From the NCBI RefSeq assembly GCF_015500095.1, contig NZ_CP062983.1, positions 3,968,001-4,032,000 on the forward strand: DNA of 64,000 nucleotides, given 5' to 3'. The DNA is from Phototrophicus methaneseepsis (lineage in GTDB: Bacteria > Chloroflexota > Anaerolineae > Aggregatilineales > Phototrophicaceae). Position numbers and translations under genes: made by a program. Positions within the stretch are counted from its first letter, which is position 1. Each line of letters begins with the position of its first letter. Shown here piece by piece: positions 17,081 through 26,322 of the stretch. The notes beneath the pieces were generated by a model. That model saw nothing but the letters and a program-made list of their open reading frames with translations. It did not search any database and had not been told where the DNA came from.

Positions 17081-18073
17081 ATGAAATTCAGTTTACGGCT
17101 GAACAATGATCTCCCCGTGCAGACGTACGTCCGGCTAGCCCAACAAGCCGAAAAAGCGGAATTTGATCAATTCTGGGTGAGCGATGACCTCTTCCTACGC
17201 AGTGCCCCGGTCATCTTGAGCGCCGTCGCGGTCGCAACAACGAAGATTGAAATTGGCTCCTGCATCCTGAACCCTTATACGCTCAACCCAGGCGAAATGG
17301 CGATGATTGCCGCCACCCTGGATGAGCTTTCTGGCGGTCGCTTCAACTTGGGGCTGTCATCTGGCTCAGCGGATTTTCTGAAATGGGTCGGCATTGATCA
17401 AAAATTACCGCGTACCGCCGTCTTAGAGACGATTGACGTCTTTAAACGGCTGATGCGCGGTGAAAGAGCCCCCCTGGATGGGCGAGCGCTGAAATGGACT
17501 GAAGAAGCTTATCTACGCTTCGAACCACTGCGAGAAATCCCTATCTACATCGGTGCAACCAGTCCCAAAATGGTTACAGAAATTGGGCGTCATGCCGATG
17601 GCGGGTTGCCCCTGTTGCTGCCACCAGAACACATCAGCAATGTCATGCCATACATCCAACAAGGCGCACAGGAAGCGGGCCGCGATATGGACGAGATAGA
17701 CGCAGCGGCGTGCATCTGGGTATCTATTTCGGACGATCAAGCGGCGGCGGAAGACGTGCTCAAAGAGAAAATTGCCTATTATGGTCACGCTTTCAGCGAG
17801 ACGATCCTGGCACAGATCGGCCTTACGCCGGATGACTTCATTGATATTGATCGCGCTGTGGCACAGGAAAATGATATTGAAAAAGGTAAGTCGCTGGTCA
17901 CAGACCAGATGCTGCAAATTGGCATCGCAGGCACCGCGAAATCCATCATTCCGCGCCTGGAGCACCTGGCCGACCTGGGGGCCAAGCATATTAGTTTTGG
18001 CCCACCCTTAGGCCCGGATTTAGAAGCAGCACTGGACGAACTCAGCCGTGAAGTGCTGCCCTATTTTCGGTAG
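17081..18073 (+). CDS. LLM-class flavin/F420-dependent oxidoreductase
   Basis: 330 residues, second luciferase-like enzyme in the operon. FDQFWVSDDLFLRSAP, IGSCILNPYTLNPGEMA, DELSGGRFNLGLSSG and IPIYIGATSPKM are the standard family segments, with a better match to the F420-dependent MER-like group than its neighbour. The two paralogues share the fold but have clearly diverged, so they probably act on different or successive substrates. AAGAAGG precedes the ATG. It ends 9 bases from the convergent amidohydrolase gene. Confidence 0.9.
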   Translation: MKFSLRLNNDLPVQTYVRLAQQAEKAEFDQFWVSDDLFLRSAPVILSAVAVATTKIEIGSCILNPYTLNPGEMAMIAATLDELSGGRFNLGLSSGSADFLKWVGIDQKLPRTAVLETIDVFKRLMRGERAPLDGRALKWTEEAYLRFEPLREIPIYIGATSPKMVTEIGRHADGGLPLLLPPEHISNVMPYIQQGAQEAGRDMDEIDAAACIWVSISDDQAAAEDVLKEKIAYYGHAFSETILAQIGLTPDDFIDIDRAVAQENDIEKGKSLVTDQMLQIGIAGTAKSIIPRLEHLADLGAKHISFGPPLGPDLEAALDELSREVLPYFR

Positions 18074-18082
18074 ATCAACGTT

Positions 18083-20065
18083 TCAGAGCGTTTCTTGCAT
18101 ATCCAGATAATCTTCGCTGACGACATGATTGGTATCGACACCGAGGATATGCATCATCTGGCGGATGTCGTCGGCTTTGTGCTCGGCATCCGTCTGTGAC
18201 CATGTGCGCGCCTTGATCTCCACAAAGAGTTGATCAACTTCAGGATCAATCAGGCGATCCAGATTAACGTAATAGAGCGTCCCCTGGTAATGAATATGCC
18301 AGCGGCGGCGCTCTTTTTGGAGATGACGCTCATCCGTTGCTTTAAAGAACTCTTCGTAAAAGCGTAGTGGATGGCTGGCCGGGGCAATAAAACGCGAATG
18401 TGAGAGCAAAATGGAATCGTGGAAGCTGCGTTCTTTCTCACCGCTGGTATACGTCAGGCGCATTCTGACGGATGTGACGTTGCCATCTGCGTCAATGCCA
18501 TCATCTTCACGATAGCGAACGCGGCTGTTATCCTGGTCGTTAAACAGGAAGTACGTGTCATATTGACGATAGTGAACAGCACGAATCACCTCGACATCTT
18601 CGTGACTGAGCAAATCCTCAATCTTTGAGGGATCGTTTAGCACGGCTTTCGTCTGTACTTCGAAGCTTTCCGCCCGTTCAACATCAATACCAACCGCAAT
18701 GAGTTTACTGAGGGTATTTTCTTCCCGCTGAGACAGGAACGTGCCAACTTCGCTGGCATAAGCCGCTGCCTGTTGGGCAATCTGCGCTTCGTCTAAGGTG
18801 GTTAGCTGGCGATCTCGCATCAAAAACTGACCATGACAGATCGTGTGCCGGACATCGGTCGATTTGCAAGCATAAACCAACTGCGAATATACCGCAGTCG
18901 GGTTATGTTCAAAGTGCGGCATGTTGTGGGTGTTATTGGCATCGACGACGATAATATCCGCGAGCAAGCCTTCGGCCAGGATGCCGGCTTTGCCCTCCAG
19001 ACCAAGCGCCTTAGCCCCATTACGCGTCGCCATCGCCAGGGCTTGCTGCGCAGGAACAGCCGTCGGGTTATGAGGAGCTACCTTCGCGAGCAAAGCCGCC
19101 AGACGCATCTCCTCGAACATATCGAGATCGTTATTACTGGCCGGGCCATCCGTACCAATCGCGACGTTCACACCGATATCCAACATGTGGGAAACCGGCG
19201 CGATACCGCTCGCCAGCTTGAGATTGGCTGATGGGCAGTGCGCTACAGATACATTATTTTTGTGCAGGATATGTATCTCTTGATCTTCGACATGGACACA
19301 GTGTGCCGCAATCGTTGGCACGGAAAACACGCCCACTTCTTCCACCCAGGGCATGACGCGCATACCATACTCAGCGACATTGTCATCCACTTCGCGCTTC
19401 GTCTCGGAAAGGTGAATCATTAGCGGCATGTCGAATTCCTGGGCCAGCGCGGTACACTTTTCCAGCGTTTCGCGCGTGTTAGAATACGGCGCATGCGGGG
19501 CCACAGTCGGCGTAATACGCGGATGTGCCCGCCAGTCTTCAATAAACTGGCGCGTATAAGCGAGGCTATCTTCATACGTGGGGGCATCTGGCGATGGGAA
19601 CTTGAGCACAGATTCGCACAGCATGGCACGCATGCCAACTTCATCCACGACTTTAGCAATATCTGCCTCAAAATAATACATGTCGGCAAAACTAGTCACA
19701 CCGCTGCGGATCATCTCCGCACAGGCAAGCTGCGTCCCCAATCGACAGAACTCCGGGCTGACAAACTCGCGCTCCACGGGCATGATGTACCCCATCAGCC
19801 AGACATCCAGGCGCAAGTCATCCGCGAGGCCGCGCAATAAGGTCATGGGGACGTGCGTATGGGCATTGACCAGGCCCGGCAAAATATATTGGTCCTGGCA
19901 GTCGACAACAGTATCGGCAGTGTAGCGTGCTTCTAAAATATCGCGGGGGCCAATGGCGACAATCGTCTCATCTTTGATGGCGACGGCCCCATTCTGGATA
20001 ACCTCCATAGCGTCGTTCATCGTAATGACGGTACCACCTATGAGTAAAACACTGACGTGTTCCAC
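18083..20065 (-). CDS. MtaD-like amidohydrolase fused to a CYTH-like domain
   Basis: 660 residues, about 220 longer than an ordinary deaminase. Residues 1-435 are an amidohydrolase of the 5-methylthioadenosine/S-adenosylhomocysteine deaminase group: metal ligands H69 and H71 (in NAHTHVPM), H218 (in IHLSE), H255 (in AHCVHV) and D306 (in GTDGPASNNDL). Residues about 465-650 look like a CYTH / triphosphate tunnel domain: EVQTK (469-473) where the family has E-x-E-x-K, then YDTYF, RVRYRED, VRMRLTY, RRRWHI, and FVEIKA (614-619). The second Glu of the signature is Gln. The amidohydrolase should be active; the CYTH part could be catalytic or only bind nucleotide or polyphosphate. No frameshift separates the parts. 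Confidence 0.85.
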   Translation of the reverse strand: MEHVSVLLIGGTVITMNDAMEVIQNGAVAIKDETIVAIGPRDILEARYTADTVVDCQDQYILPGLVNAHTHVPMTLLRGLADDLRLDVWLMGYIMPVEREFVSPEFCRLGTQLACAEMIRSGVTSFADMYYFEADIAKVVDEVGMRAMLCESVLKFPSPDAPTYEDSLAYTRQFIEDWRAHPRITPTVAPHAPYSNTRETLEKCTALAQEFDMPLMIHLSETKREVDDNVAEYGMRVMPWVEEVGVFSVPTIAAHCVHVEDQEIHILHKNNVSVAHCPSANLKLASGIAPVSHMLDIGVNVAIGTDGPASNNDLDMFEEMRLAALLAKVAPHNPTAVPAQQALAMATRNGAKALGLEGKAGILAEGLLADIIVVDANNTHNMPHFEHNPTAVYSQLVYACKSTDVRHTICHGQFLMRDRQLTTLDEAQIAQQAAAYASEVGTFLSQREENTLSKLIAVGIDVERAESFEVQTKAVLNDPSKIEDLLSHEDVEVIRAVHYRQYDTYFLFNDQDNSRVRYREDDGIDADGNVTSVRMRLTYTSGEKERSFHDSILLSHSRFIAPASHPLRFYEEFFKATDERHLQKERRRWHIHYQGTLYYVNLDRLIDPEVDQLFVEIKARTWSQTDAEHKADDIRQMMHILGVDTNHVVSEDYLDMQETL

Positions 20066-20385
20066 GACAGTTCCCTTCTAATAATCGTATTGTTAAGTCG
20101 TTTAACGGCTTTATCTGATCACGGTTGAATTGAGCATTTGATCGTATGAACGCAATCCATCATCGAGATGCAATAGGGATGCAGTCCGGCGATCATCCTA
20201 TGGCCTCTGCCCCGGCGTTGAATACCACGCACAGATTGATGATAATAGGGGCGGCACAGTTGATTGAAGTGCCAGCAGGCCGGGCATAAATTTGCGCGAT
20301 TATAGCGCTGATGTATAGTTTGTGCAGGCTTTTTATTATCATTTCATGCTATCACAACCTGATTCACCAACCAGACGGATTGATC
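20066..20385. other. divergent intergenic region
   Basis: About 320 bases between the divergent amidohydrolase-CYTH and EEP membrane-protein genes. I find no gene or RNA. It contains a weak plus-strand promoter-like pair, TTGAAG (20264-20269) and TAAATT (20287-20292), 17 bases apart. I found no convincing minus-strand promoter. Confidence 0.4.
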
Positions 20386-22548
20386 ATGCTGAAACGTATG
20401 CGCAATATTACCAACTTCTTTCCCTCAATTGAGGTTGGTTTAGCGGGGCTTTTATTCATCTCAGCCCTGCGCTTTATTATTGGTGAACTCTACAGCCGTA
20501 CAGCCAGCGCCAGCCTGATTACACAACTCACTGCAAGCGGCTTTACAGTTGACCCAACGCTAGCAGGATTCAGCAATCCATCTGCTGTCAGTGGTGATAT
20601 TGCTTGGTTAGGGCTCGTTATTGCCCTACCGCTGCTGACGCTGTTCGTTGGCCGCATACGTGTGCTATTTGTACCAGCAGCGCTCATGCTTGCGATTGGC
20701 CGCTTACTCATGGGCGGCGATGGCATGGTCATTAGCCACTTGCTCGCAGCGGAGATCGCTGTCAGTGGTGGCCTGCTCTACCTGGGTCTGCTCATCCGCA
20801 ACCGAGCAACGCTGGTACCCCACTTCTTTATATTAGGCTTTGTCGGAGATCAACTCTTGCGGGCCTGGGGCAATACGCTCGACCCAACATGGTCCCTAGA
20901 AAGTGCTGTCCGCTTCTTCATCACACCCAGCACACTCATAGAAATTCCAGTATTGCCCGTACTGGCTATCCTTCTATTTAGCTTCAGCTTCATCAACATT
21001 TTGAGGGCACGCAATGGAGCCCCGGTCGTTCAAGGCGATATCGACCCTGAACATGGCGAATTGACTTTCTGGGGTGGAATCGGCCTGGGAGCGATGTTGT
21101 TTTTACAACTGGCCCTGCTGGCAACACCAAATGCAATCGCCAGCCGTACCGACGCCGATTATACGACCTTCGTCCCGGCAGTGCTGGCCGCCACAGCCCT
21201 ACCGCTCATACCCTGGGTTCGTTACCGAGCGCGTAACCTCATCGCGCCATTTGATACAAGCACCCGTGGCTGGATCTGGCTCGTCGGCATGATTTTGCTG
21301 ATCGTCATCGGCACCCGGCTGCCTCATCTGAGGCTGGCGGGGCTTTCCTTCCCGATAGGCGCGACAGCTCTTGTCATTGCTCAATTAGGCGTCAGCTTGC
21401 TGTGGTGGTGGCTTGTACGCCCCAAAGCACCACGTGGGCCAAACCTCAGTGGGGTCTGGTTGGTTATGAGCACGATCATCTTCGGCTTGTTTGTCGTCTG
21501 TGATCTGTTTACTTATGAATATGCTTTTGTGCGCCCCCTGGCTGCACCTTTTGCGCAATTCAACGATATTGTGCTGCCGATCCTACAGGGTTTCCGTGGT
21601 TTGGGCCTGGGTGTTTTGGTTTTGGCGATCCTATTTGCCTTACTGCCTATGATTCAATCTTCTCCACGCATCCCCTGGCGGAATGGACCCACAATGCATA
21701 CGCTTGGCGGATTCATCTTCGTCATCATCGTGAGCGCTGCCGGGGCCTTTTTGGCACGCCCACCTGCAATTGTCCCTGTTGTGAACGTCAGCGATCTCCG
21801 CATTGGGACTTATAACATTCACGGAGGCTATAGTGAGTTCTATGCATTCAGCATAGAGGCACAGGCTGCGACAATCGCTGGCAGTGGTGCTGATGTGATG
21901 CTGCTACAAGAAGTCGAACGGGGACGGCTCACCAGTTATGGGGTTGATCAAGCGCTGTGGCTGGCACGTCGACTGAAGATGGACACACGCTTTTATGCCA
22001 CCAATGAGGGCCTGCAAGGGCTGGCTGTGCTCTCTAAAGTGCCGATTGTCTTCGATGATGGGGTTTTACTGCCCAGTATTGACCAGCAAACAGGCTTACA
22101 ACGCGTGCAGATTCAGGATCAACCAGGGGGCGCTATCACCATTTACAATACGTCCCTGGGCTTGCTCGTAGAAGATGGCAATCTGGAAGATCAGGAAAAT
22201 AACCAGACCACCCAACTCAGAGCGATTCTGGATACCATCGCTTTCCATATACAGAATGATTATGATGGACAGCTAGGGCGTGCAGTCCTGGGAGGCACGT
22301 TCCACAACATACCGGATTCGCCCTTGTTGCAAGATTTGGCGCGCACCGGGTTTGTTGATCCGTTTGCAGGGTCCAATCTGGAGCTTTCAGCAACGATCCG
22401 GCGCGTAGGCATCCCACCAACACGATGGGATTATATCTGGCTGTGGAGCCAGACGCTGCGTTCTACAGGGACCGTCGTCATGAGCGATAGCCAGGCCTCC
22501 GACCATCGTCTGGCCGTGGTTGGCGTACAAATCCGGCGCGATCAGTAA
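20386..22548 (+). CDS. polytopic membrane protein with C-terminal endonuclease/exonuclease/phosphatase domain
   Basis: About 720 residues from ATG 20386; an upstream ATG at 20311 would add 25. The first 480 residues hold roughly a dozen hydrophobic segments. The last 250 are an EEP-fold domain: IGTYNIHGG (metal-binding Asn), LLQEVERG (Glu), GLAVLSKVPI, and SDSQASDHRL with the Asp-His catalytic pair at the end. The domain would lie on one face of the membrane and could cleave a phosphodiester in lipid, nucleic acid or a small molecule; the substrate is unknown. The usual GD-N motif in the middle is not clear (GGTFHN is the nearest), so catalysis is not certain. Confidence 0.8.
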   Translation: MLKRMRNITNFFPSIEVGLAGLLFISALRFIIGELYSRTASASLITQLTASGFTVDPTLAGFSNPSAVSGDIAWLGLVIALPLLTLFVGRIRVLFVPAALMLAIGRLLMGGDGMVISHLLAAEIAVSGGLLYLGLLIRNRATLVPHFFILGFVGDQLLRAWGNTLDPTWSLESAVRFFITPSTLIEIPVLPVLAILLFSFSFINILRARNGAPVVQGDIDPEHGELTFWGGIGLGAMLFLQLALLATPNAIASRTDADYTTFVPAVLAATALPLIPWVRYRARNLIAPFDTSTRGWIWLVGMILLIVIGTRLPHLRLAGLSFPIGATALVIAQLGVSLLWWWLVRPKAPRGPNLSGVWLVMSTIIFGLFVVCDLFTYEYAFVRPLAAPFAQFNDIVLPILQGFRGLGLGVLVLAILFALLPMIQSSPRIPWRNGPTMHTLGGFIFVIIVSAAGAFLARPPAIVPVVNVSDLRIGTYNIHGGYSEFYAFSIEAQAATIAGSGADVMLLQEVERGRLTSYGVDQALWLARRLKMDTRFYATNEGLQGLAVLSKVPIVFDDGVLLPSIDQQTGLQRVQIQDQPGGAITIYNTSLGLLVEDGNLEDQENNQTTQLRAILDTIAFHIQNDYDGQLGRAVLGGTFHNIPDSPLLQDLARTGFVDPFAGSNLELSATIRRVGIPPTRWDYIWLWSQTLRSTGTVVMSDSQASDHRLAVVGVQIRRDQ

Positions 22549-22582
22549 ACCACCAAGCCAGCATCCCTGGCAACCGGGTTAT

Positions 22583-23425
22583 TTACTCAGCAGGTAAATT
22601 CTCGGCATCATCGTGGGAAGGAGACGCTTCTGCAAGCGTCTCGCTCTCTTCAGAGAGGATGTTCACTTCTAGCGTCGCCCCCTCTGCAACCTGAATGCTA
22701 GCCATTTCGACTTCAGCAGGCCAGCCGTTATCTTCCACAAGCTGTAAGGCCGTACGCGCAGCCGATTGAGCAGCACCGCGTTTGCTGGCTCCGCTCCCAC
22801 GCCCAAGGACAACCCCACCCACGAGCACTTCGACGATGAATTCTTTCTCGTGCTCCGGGCCTTCTGTATCAACAACACGATAAACAGGCGTGAAGCGCAG
22901 TTCCGCCTGACTGCGCTCTTGCAGCATACTCCGAGCATCCAGATGGAGCTTATTCTTGAGGATATACGCCAGCAAGTCATTCAAGCGTGGTAACACAAAA
23001 GCCTTGACCGCATCAACACCCTGGTCAATGAACAATGCGCCAATGACCGCCTCGAAACCACGGCACAGGTTCGTCACGCGCGAACGCCCGCCACTGTTGA
23101 CTTCGCCCCGCCCCATCAACAGGTAATCACCCAGGTTACAGTTATCGGCAAGGATGGCGAGTGATTCCGTCCGCACCAATGCCGAACGCAGCAACGTCAG
23201 CCAGCCTTCAGGTTCGTTCGGATAGAGGTGGAACAGCATCTCGGCAGTGATGAAGCCCAGGACCGCATCACCCAGGAATTCAAGGCGTTCGTTATCGGGC
23301 ACATCACCTTCGACTTCATTCACATAAGAACGATGCGTCAGGGCTTTTGTAAGCAGCATTTCATTGCTGAATGACACGCCCAGAATTTTCATTAAATCTT
23401 GCTGTGGGGCTGCGTTTTCTGTCAC
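22583..23425 (-). CDS. rnc: ribonuclease III
   Basis: 280 residues: nuclease domain (about 10-155) and double-stranded RNA-binding domain (about 165-235), then an acidic tail. The signature NERLEFLGDAVLG is intact and E125 (in GFEAVIGALF) is present. The metal-ligand Asp of the second motif, D114 in E. coli (ADTVEA), aligns with Arg here (R122, in CRGFEA). This was checked in the DNA (codon CGT). RNase III processes rRNA precursors and structured mRNAs. It lies downstream of fabF. Confidence 0.93.
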   Translation of the reverse strand: MTENAAPQQDLMKILGVSFSNEMLLTKALTHRSYVNEVEGDVPDNERLEFLGDAVLGFITAEMLFHLYPNEPEGWLTLLRSALVRTESLAILADNCNLGDYLLMGRGEVNSGGRSRVTNLCRGFEAVIGALFIDQGVDAVKAFVLPRLNDLLAYILKNKLHLDARSMLQERSQAELRFTPVYRVVDTEGPEHEKEFIVEVLVGGVVLGRGSGASKRGAAQSAARTALQLVEDNGWPAEVEMASIQVAEGATLEVNILSEESETLAEASPSHDDAENLPAE

Positions 23426-23463
23426 GTTAGTCGGTCACCAGCTCACATATTTACAGATGGAGG

Positions 23464-23486
23464 ATGTAGGGGGCAGCCCCCTACAT
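23464..23486. other. perfect inverted repeat between fabF and rnc
   Basis: ATGTAGGGGGC (23464-23474) and GCCCCCTACAT (23476-23486) flank a single A. As RNA this would be a ten-pair stem with a three-base loop on either strand. No U-tract follows on either side, so it is not a normal terminator. It sits in the 103 bases between fabF and rnc and could be a processing or stability element. Confidence 0.6.
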
Positions 23487-23528
23487 AAGCGGTTCAAGTA
23501 CGAGAATGACTCGAGAGAGCCTGCGCAC

Positions 23529-24773
23529 CTAGCCCACAAAGCGCCTAAAAGCCAGCGAGGCATTATGCCCACCAAAGCCGAAGGCATTACTCACGGCAAC
23601 GTCAATTTGCATCTCACGCGCGGTATTTGGCACATAATCCAGATCACATTCTGGGTCTGGCGTTTCATAATTGATGGTTGGCGGAGCCACCTGGTCACGA
23701 ATCGCCAGAGAGCAAAAAGCGGCTTCCATAGCTGCCGTTGCACCCATCGCATGACCTGTCATACTCTTAGTCGAACTCATAGCGACTTCATAAGCGTGCT
23801 CACCCAGGGCGCGCTTGATTGCTCGCGTCTCCGAAGGATCATTCAATGAGGTAGCGGTACCATGCGCATTGACGTAATCGACGTCTGTTGCATTAAGGCC
23901 GCCATCTTCCAATGCAGCTATCACGGCCTTCGACGCACCAATTCCCTCTGAATGAGGCGCTGTCCGATGATAAGCATCGGTTGTAGAACCATAGCCAATT
24001 AGCTCAGCGATGATATTGGCACCACGTGCTCTGGCGGATTCCAATTCTTCCAGCACCAACACGCCAGCACCCTCACCAAAGACCATACCCGTCCGATTTT
24101 TATCAAAAGGACGTACCGAGCCGGCTGGATCATCATTATTGCGGGAGCAAGCACCCACACGGTCGAAGGCTGCAATGCCCAGGTTGATAATGGGATAATC
24201 ACCTGCACCAGCGATAGCACGATCAATTCGCCCCATCTTGATTAATTGGAAGGCGTACCCAATGGTATCTGCCCCGGTTGCACAAGCGGATACTAATGGT
24301 GCTGAGGGTCCGCGCGCTCCAACCGTAATCGCCACCACATCACTGGCCCCATTGGCAACCAGCATAGGGATAGCGAACGGCGTCATTTTGCGCGGATTGT
24401 TCGTTTCATAGATCAGCGTGCTATATTCCTGGAAGCTCTGCATCCCCCCGGTCGCACTGCCAAGCAATACGCTCGTACGGTCCGCGATGTCATCCGTCAC
24501 TTCCAAGCCAGCATCTGCCACAGCCTCAGCCGAAGCTGCAATTAAATAGTGCTGATATGGGTCATGGCGGCGTATTTCTTTGTGCGGCATATAATTTGCC
24601 GGGTCAAAATCTTTGACCTGTGCCGCTATTTTGACTTCATAGTTTGTCGTGTCAAAGTACGTTATCGGCCCAACACCGCTAATACCATCGACGATATTCT
24701 TCCACGATGTTGGCACATCATTGCCCAGCGGCGTCACCAAGCCCAGGCCGGTAACGACGACTCGCCTGTTCAT
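23529..24773 (-). CDS. fabF: beta-ketoacyl-ACP synthase II
   Basis: 414 residues from ATG 24773, chosen because GGGAGT lies four to five bases upstream; an ATG at 24785 is less well placed. Condenses malonyl-ACP with acyl-ACP in fatty-acid elongation. The active-site Cys is in SACATGAD, the two His in NAHGTATSLND and STKSMTGHAMGA, and the C-terminal glycine-rich loop is SNAFGFGGHN. No acpP, fabG or fabD lies beside it. It is followed by rnc. Confidence 0.95.
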   Translation of the reverse strand: MNRRVVVTGLGLVTPLGNDVPTSWKNIVDGISGVGPITYFDTTNYEVKIAAQVKDFDPANYMPHKEIRRHDPYQHYLIAASAEAVADAGLEVTDDIADRTSVLLGSATGGMQSFQEYSTLIYETNNPRKMTPFAIPMLVANGASDVVAITVGARGPSAPLVSACATGADTIGYAFQLIKMGRIDRAIAGAGDYPIINLGIAAFDRVGACSRNNDDPAGSVRPFDKNRTGMVFGEGAGVLVLEELESARARGANIIAELIGYGSTTDAYHRTAPHSEGIGASKAVIAALEDGGLNATDVDYVNAHGTATSLNDPSETRAIKRALGEHAYEVAMSSTKSMTGHAMGATAAMEAAFCSLAIRDQVAPPTINYETPDPECDLDYVPNTAREMQIDVAVSNAFGFGGHNASLAFRRFVG

Positions 24774-24938
24774 AGGCACTCCCAATCATGGTGCATTAAG
24801 TACAAGTTACTCGGTTCACTTCGCCCAATGTAGTGATAATTGTTGTACCATAGGGCTTGCGCATTTACTAGCGCATCTCTCCGTGCATGGTGCCTGTAGG
24901 CGTGCAAATAGAGGTCCAAATAGATATGTGCAAAGCGG

Positions 24939-25664
24939 CTACTCACTATTGGCTCGGTCGGCTTCATTGGGCTTATAATCGCCTTCGATCCACGTAGCAC
25001 CGTTCGCGCCGACTTCCTTCTTCCAAACCGGGACAATTTGCTTCAGGCGATCAATACCATAGCGCGCAGCCTCGAAGCAGCCATCATCCCGATGCGGTGA
25101 GGAGCAAGCAATCAACACCGTATTCTGCCCGACTTCCAGCTTGCCCAATCGTTGAGCTATGGCAATGCCCTCTACCAGGGGCCAGTGCTCGCGGATTTCA
25201 GCGGCCACCTGCTGCATCTTCGCCAGGGCCATAGGCTCATACGCTTCATACTCAAGGAACTGGGTCTGCGGCAGATGTCCCTCGCGCTGCGTTTCGCCCC
25301 GGACCATACCACTAAATAAACACACAGCCCCCGTCGCCGTTGTGGTGATAGCATCAATCAGGGCGTCATGGTCAATGGGTTCTGTTGGCAGTAAGAAGAG
25401 TTCCGGCTTATCGCCACTACCCCCGCTCACAGGTGGGAACAGGGCGATAGCGTCTCCATCTTTGATCGCTTCCGCATCAAAGGCGAACTCTTCATTAACA
25501 GCAACCGATGCCGCTTTGATGTTTTCCGCCATATCCGGGTAGCGTTCAATGAGATCACGACGCAAATCCGCCACGGTCATCTGCTCTGGCGAGAAGTGTA
25601 GTGTGAGACTGCGCGTCCCTGCCATATCGCGCAAGGTTGCGAAAAATAGGACGTTAACCTGCAT
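24939..25664 (-). CDS. MoaD-MoaE fusion, molybdopterin synthase
   Basis: 241 residues from ATG 25664 (GAGGTG five bases upstream). Residues 1-82 are MoaD-like ubiquitin-fold ([12 protein letters not shown] ... [10 protein letters not shown]); residues about 90-235 are MoaE ([39 protein letters not shown]-type segment, PVWKKE). Together they form molybdopterin synthase, converting cyclic pyranopterin monophosphate to molybdopterin. The thiocarboxylated Gly-Gly is internal (SGGSG), not C-terminal, so proteolytic release would be needed, as described for MoaX-type fusions. It overlaps moaC by 11 bases. Confidence 0.92.
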   Translation of the reverse strand: MQVNVLFFATLRDMAGTRSLTLHFSPEQMTVADLRRDLIERYPDMAENIKAASVAVNEEFAFDAEAIKDGDAIALFPPVSGGSGDKPELFLLPTEPIDHDALIDAITTTATGAVCLFSGMVRGETQREGHLPQTQFLEYEAYEPMALAKMQQVAAEIREHWPLVEGIAIAQRLGKLEVGQNTVLIACSSPHRDDGCFEAARYGIDRLKQIVPVWKKEVGANGATWIEGDYKPNEADRANSE

Positions 25665-26151
25665 TGGACACCTCATCTGCCACGTAATCCCCATGAGTAC
25701 CGCCGTGCTTTTCCAAAAGGCGAATGTCACCAATACGCATAGCACGATCAACAGCCTTCGCCATATCATAGATGGTTAAAGCCGTCACGCTCACCGCCGT
25801 TAATGCCTCCATTTCAACGCCTGTTTTACCCATTGTCCGGGTCCGTACCCAGATACGAACAGCGCTCTTTTCCTTCACAAGCTCAAGCTGCACATCAATC
25901 TTCGTCAGGGGTAGTGGATGGCAAAGCGGGATCAGATCAGACGTTTTTTTAGCCCCTATAATGCCAGCGATGCGGGCTACCGTCAGGACGTCACCTTTTT
26001 TAAGGGAACCTTCTTCAATTAGGTGCAGCGTCTCCGGGGCCATATAGACATACCCTTCCGCCACAGCAATACGATCCGTTTCCGGCTTATCGCCTACATC
26101 GACCATATTGGCGCGTCCCTGAGCATCTACGTGGGTTAGTTTTTGCGTCAT
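25654..26151 (-). CDS. moaC: cyclic pyranopterin monophosphate synthase
   Basis: 165 residues. MoaC signatures: [42 protein letters not shown], and [21 protein letters not shown]. Converts the MoaA product to cyclic pyranopterin monophosphate in molybdenum cofactor synthesis. It is the first gene of the moaC-moaDE pair and overlaps the fusion gene by 11 bases. moaA is not in this window; moeA lies about 17 kb away on the other strand. A TATAAT on the minus strand (26213-26218) lies about 60 bases upstream without a clear -35. Confidence 0.97.
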   Translation of the reverse strand: MTQKLTHVDAQGRANMVDVGDKPETDRIAVAEGYVYMAPETLHLIEEGSLKKGDVLTVARIAGIIGAKKTSDLIPLCHPLPLTKIDVQLELVKEKSAVRIWVRTRTMGKTGVEMEALTAVSVTALTIYDMAKAVDRAMRIGDIRLLEKHGGTHGDYVADEVSNAG

Positions 26152-26233
26152 GATGCTTTATACTCACTTTCTATTGGCAACCGACTTGCTCCATTGTTCC
26201 TGTATGAAATCCATTATAAACAGGCTCGCCCGC

Positions 26234-26262
26234 TTGTAGTGCCCCATTGTGGCATGTATACT
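26234..26262 (+). promoter_or_regulatory. candidate promoter of ftsY operon
   Basis: TTGTAG (26234-26239), 17-base spacer, TATACT (26257-26262), 60 bases before the ftsY start. The spacing is ideal, the -35 is only a 3/6 match. Confidence 0.45.
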
Positions 26263-26322
26263 GCCAGACTAACATAAGAATGACTATAAAATGGACAAAC
26301 CACGCACAGGGGAGTAGCAGCG

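Noticed and set aside
24939-25769. A longer MoaD-MoaE start with a hydrophobic N-terminal segment
   Set aside because: The extra 35 residues lie inside moaC, and ATG 25664 has a good ribosome-binding site and the normal MoaD start.
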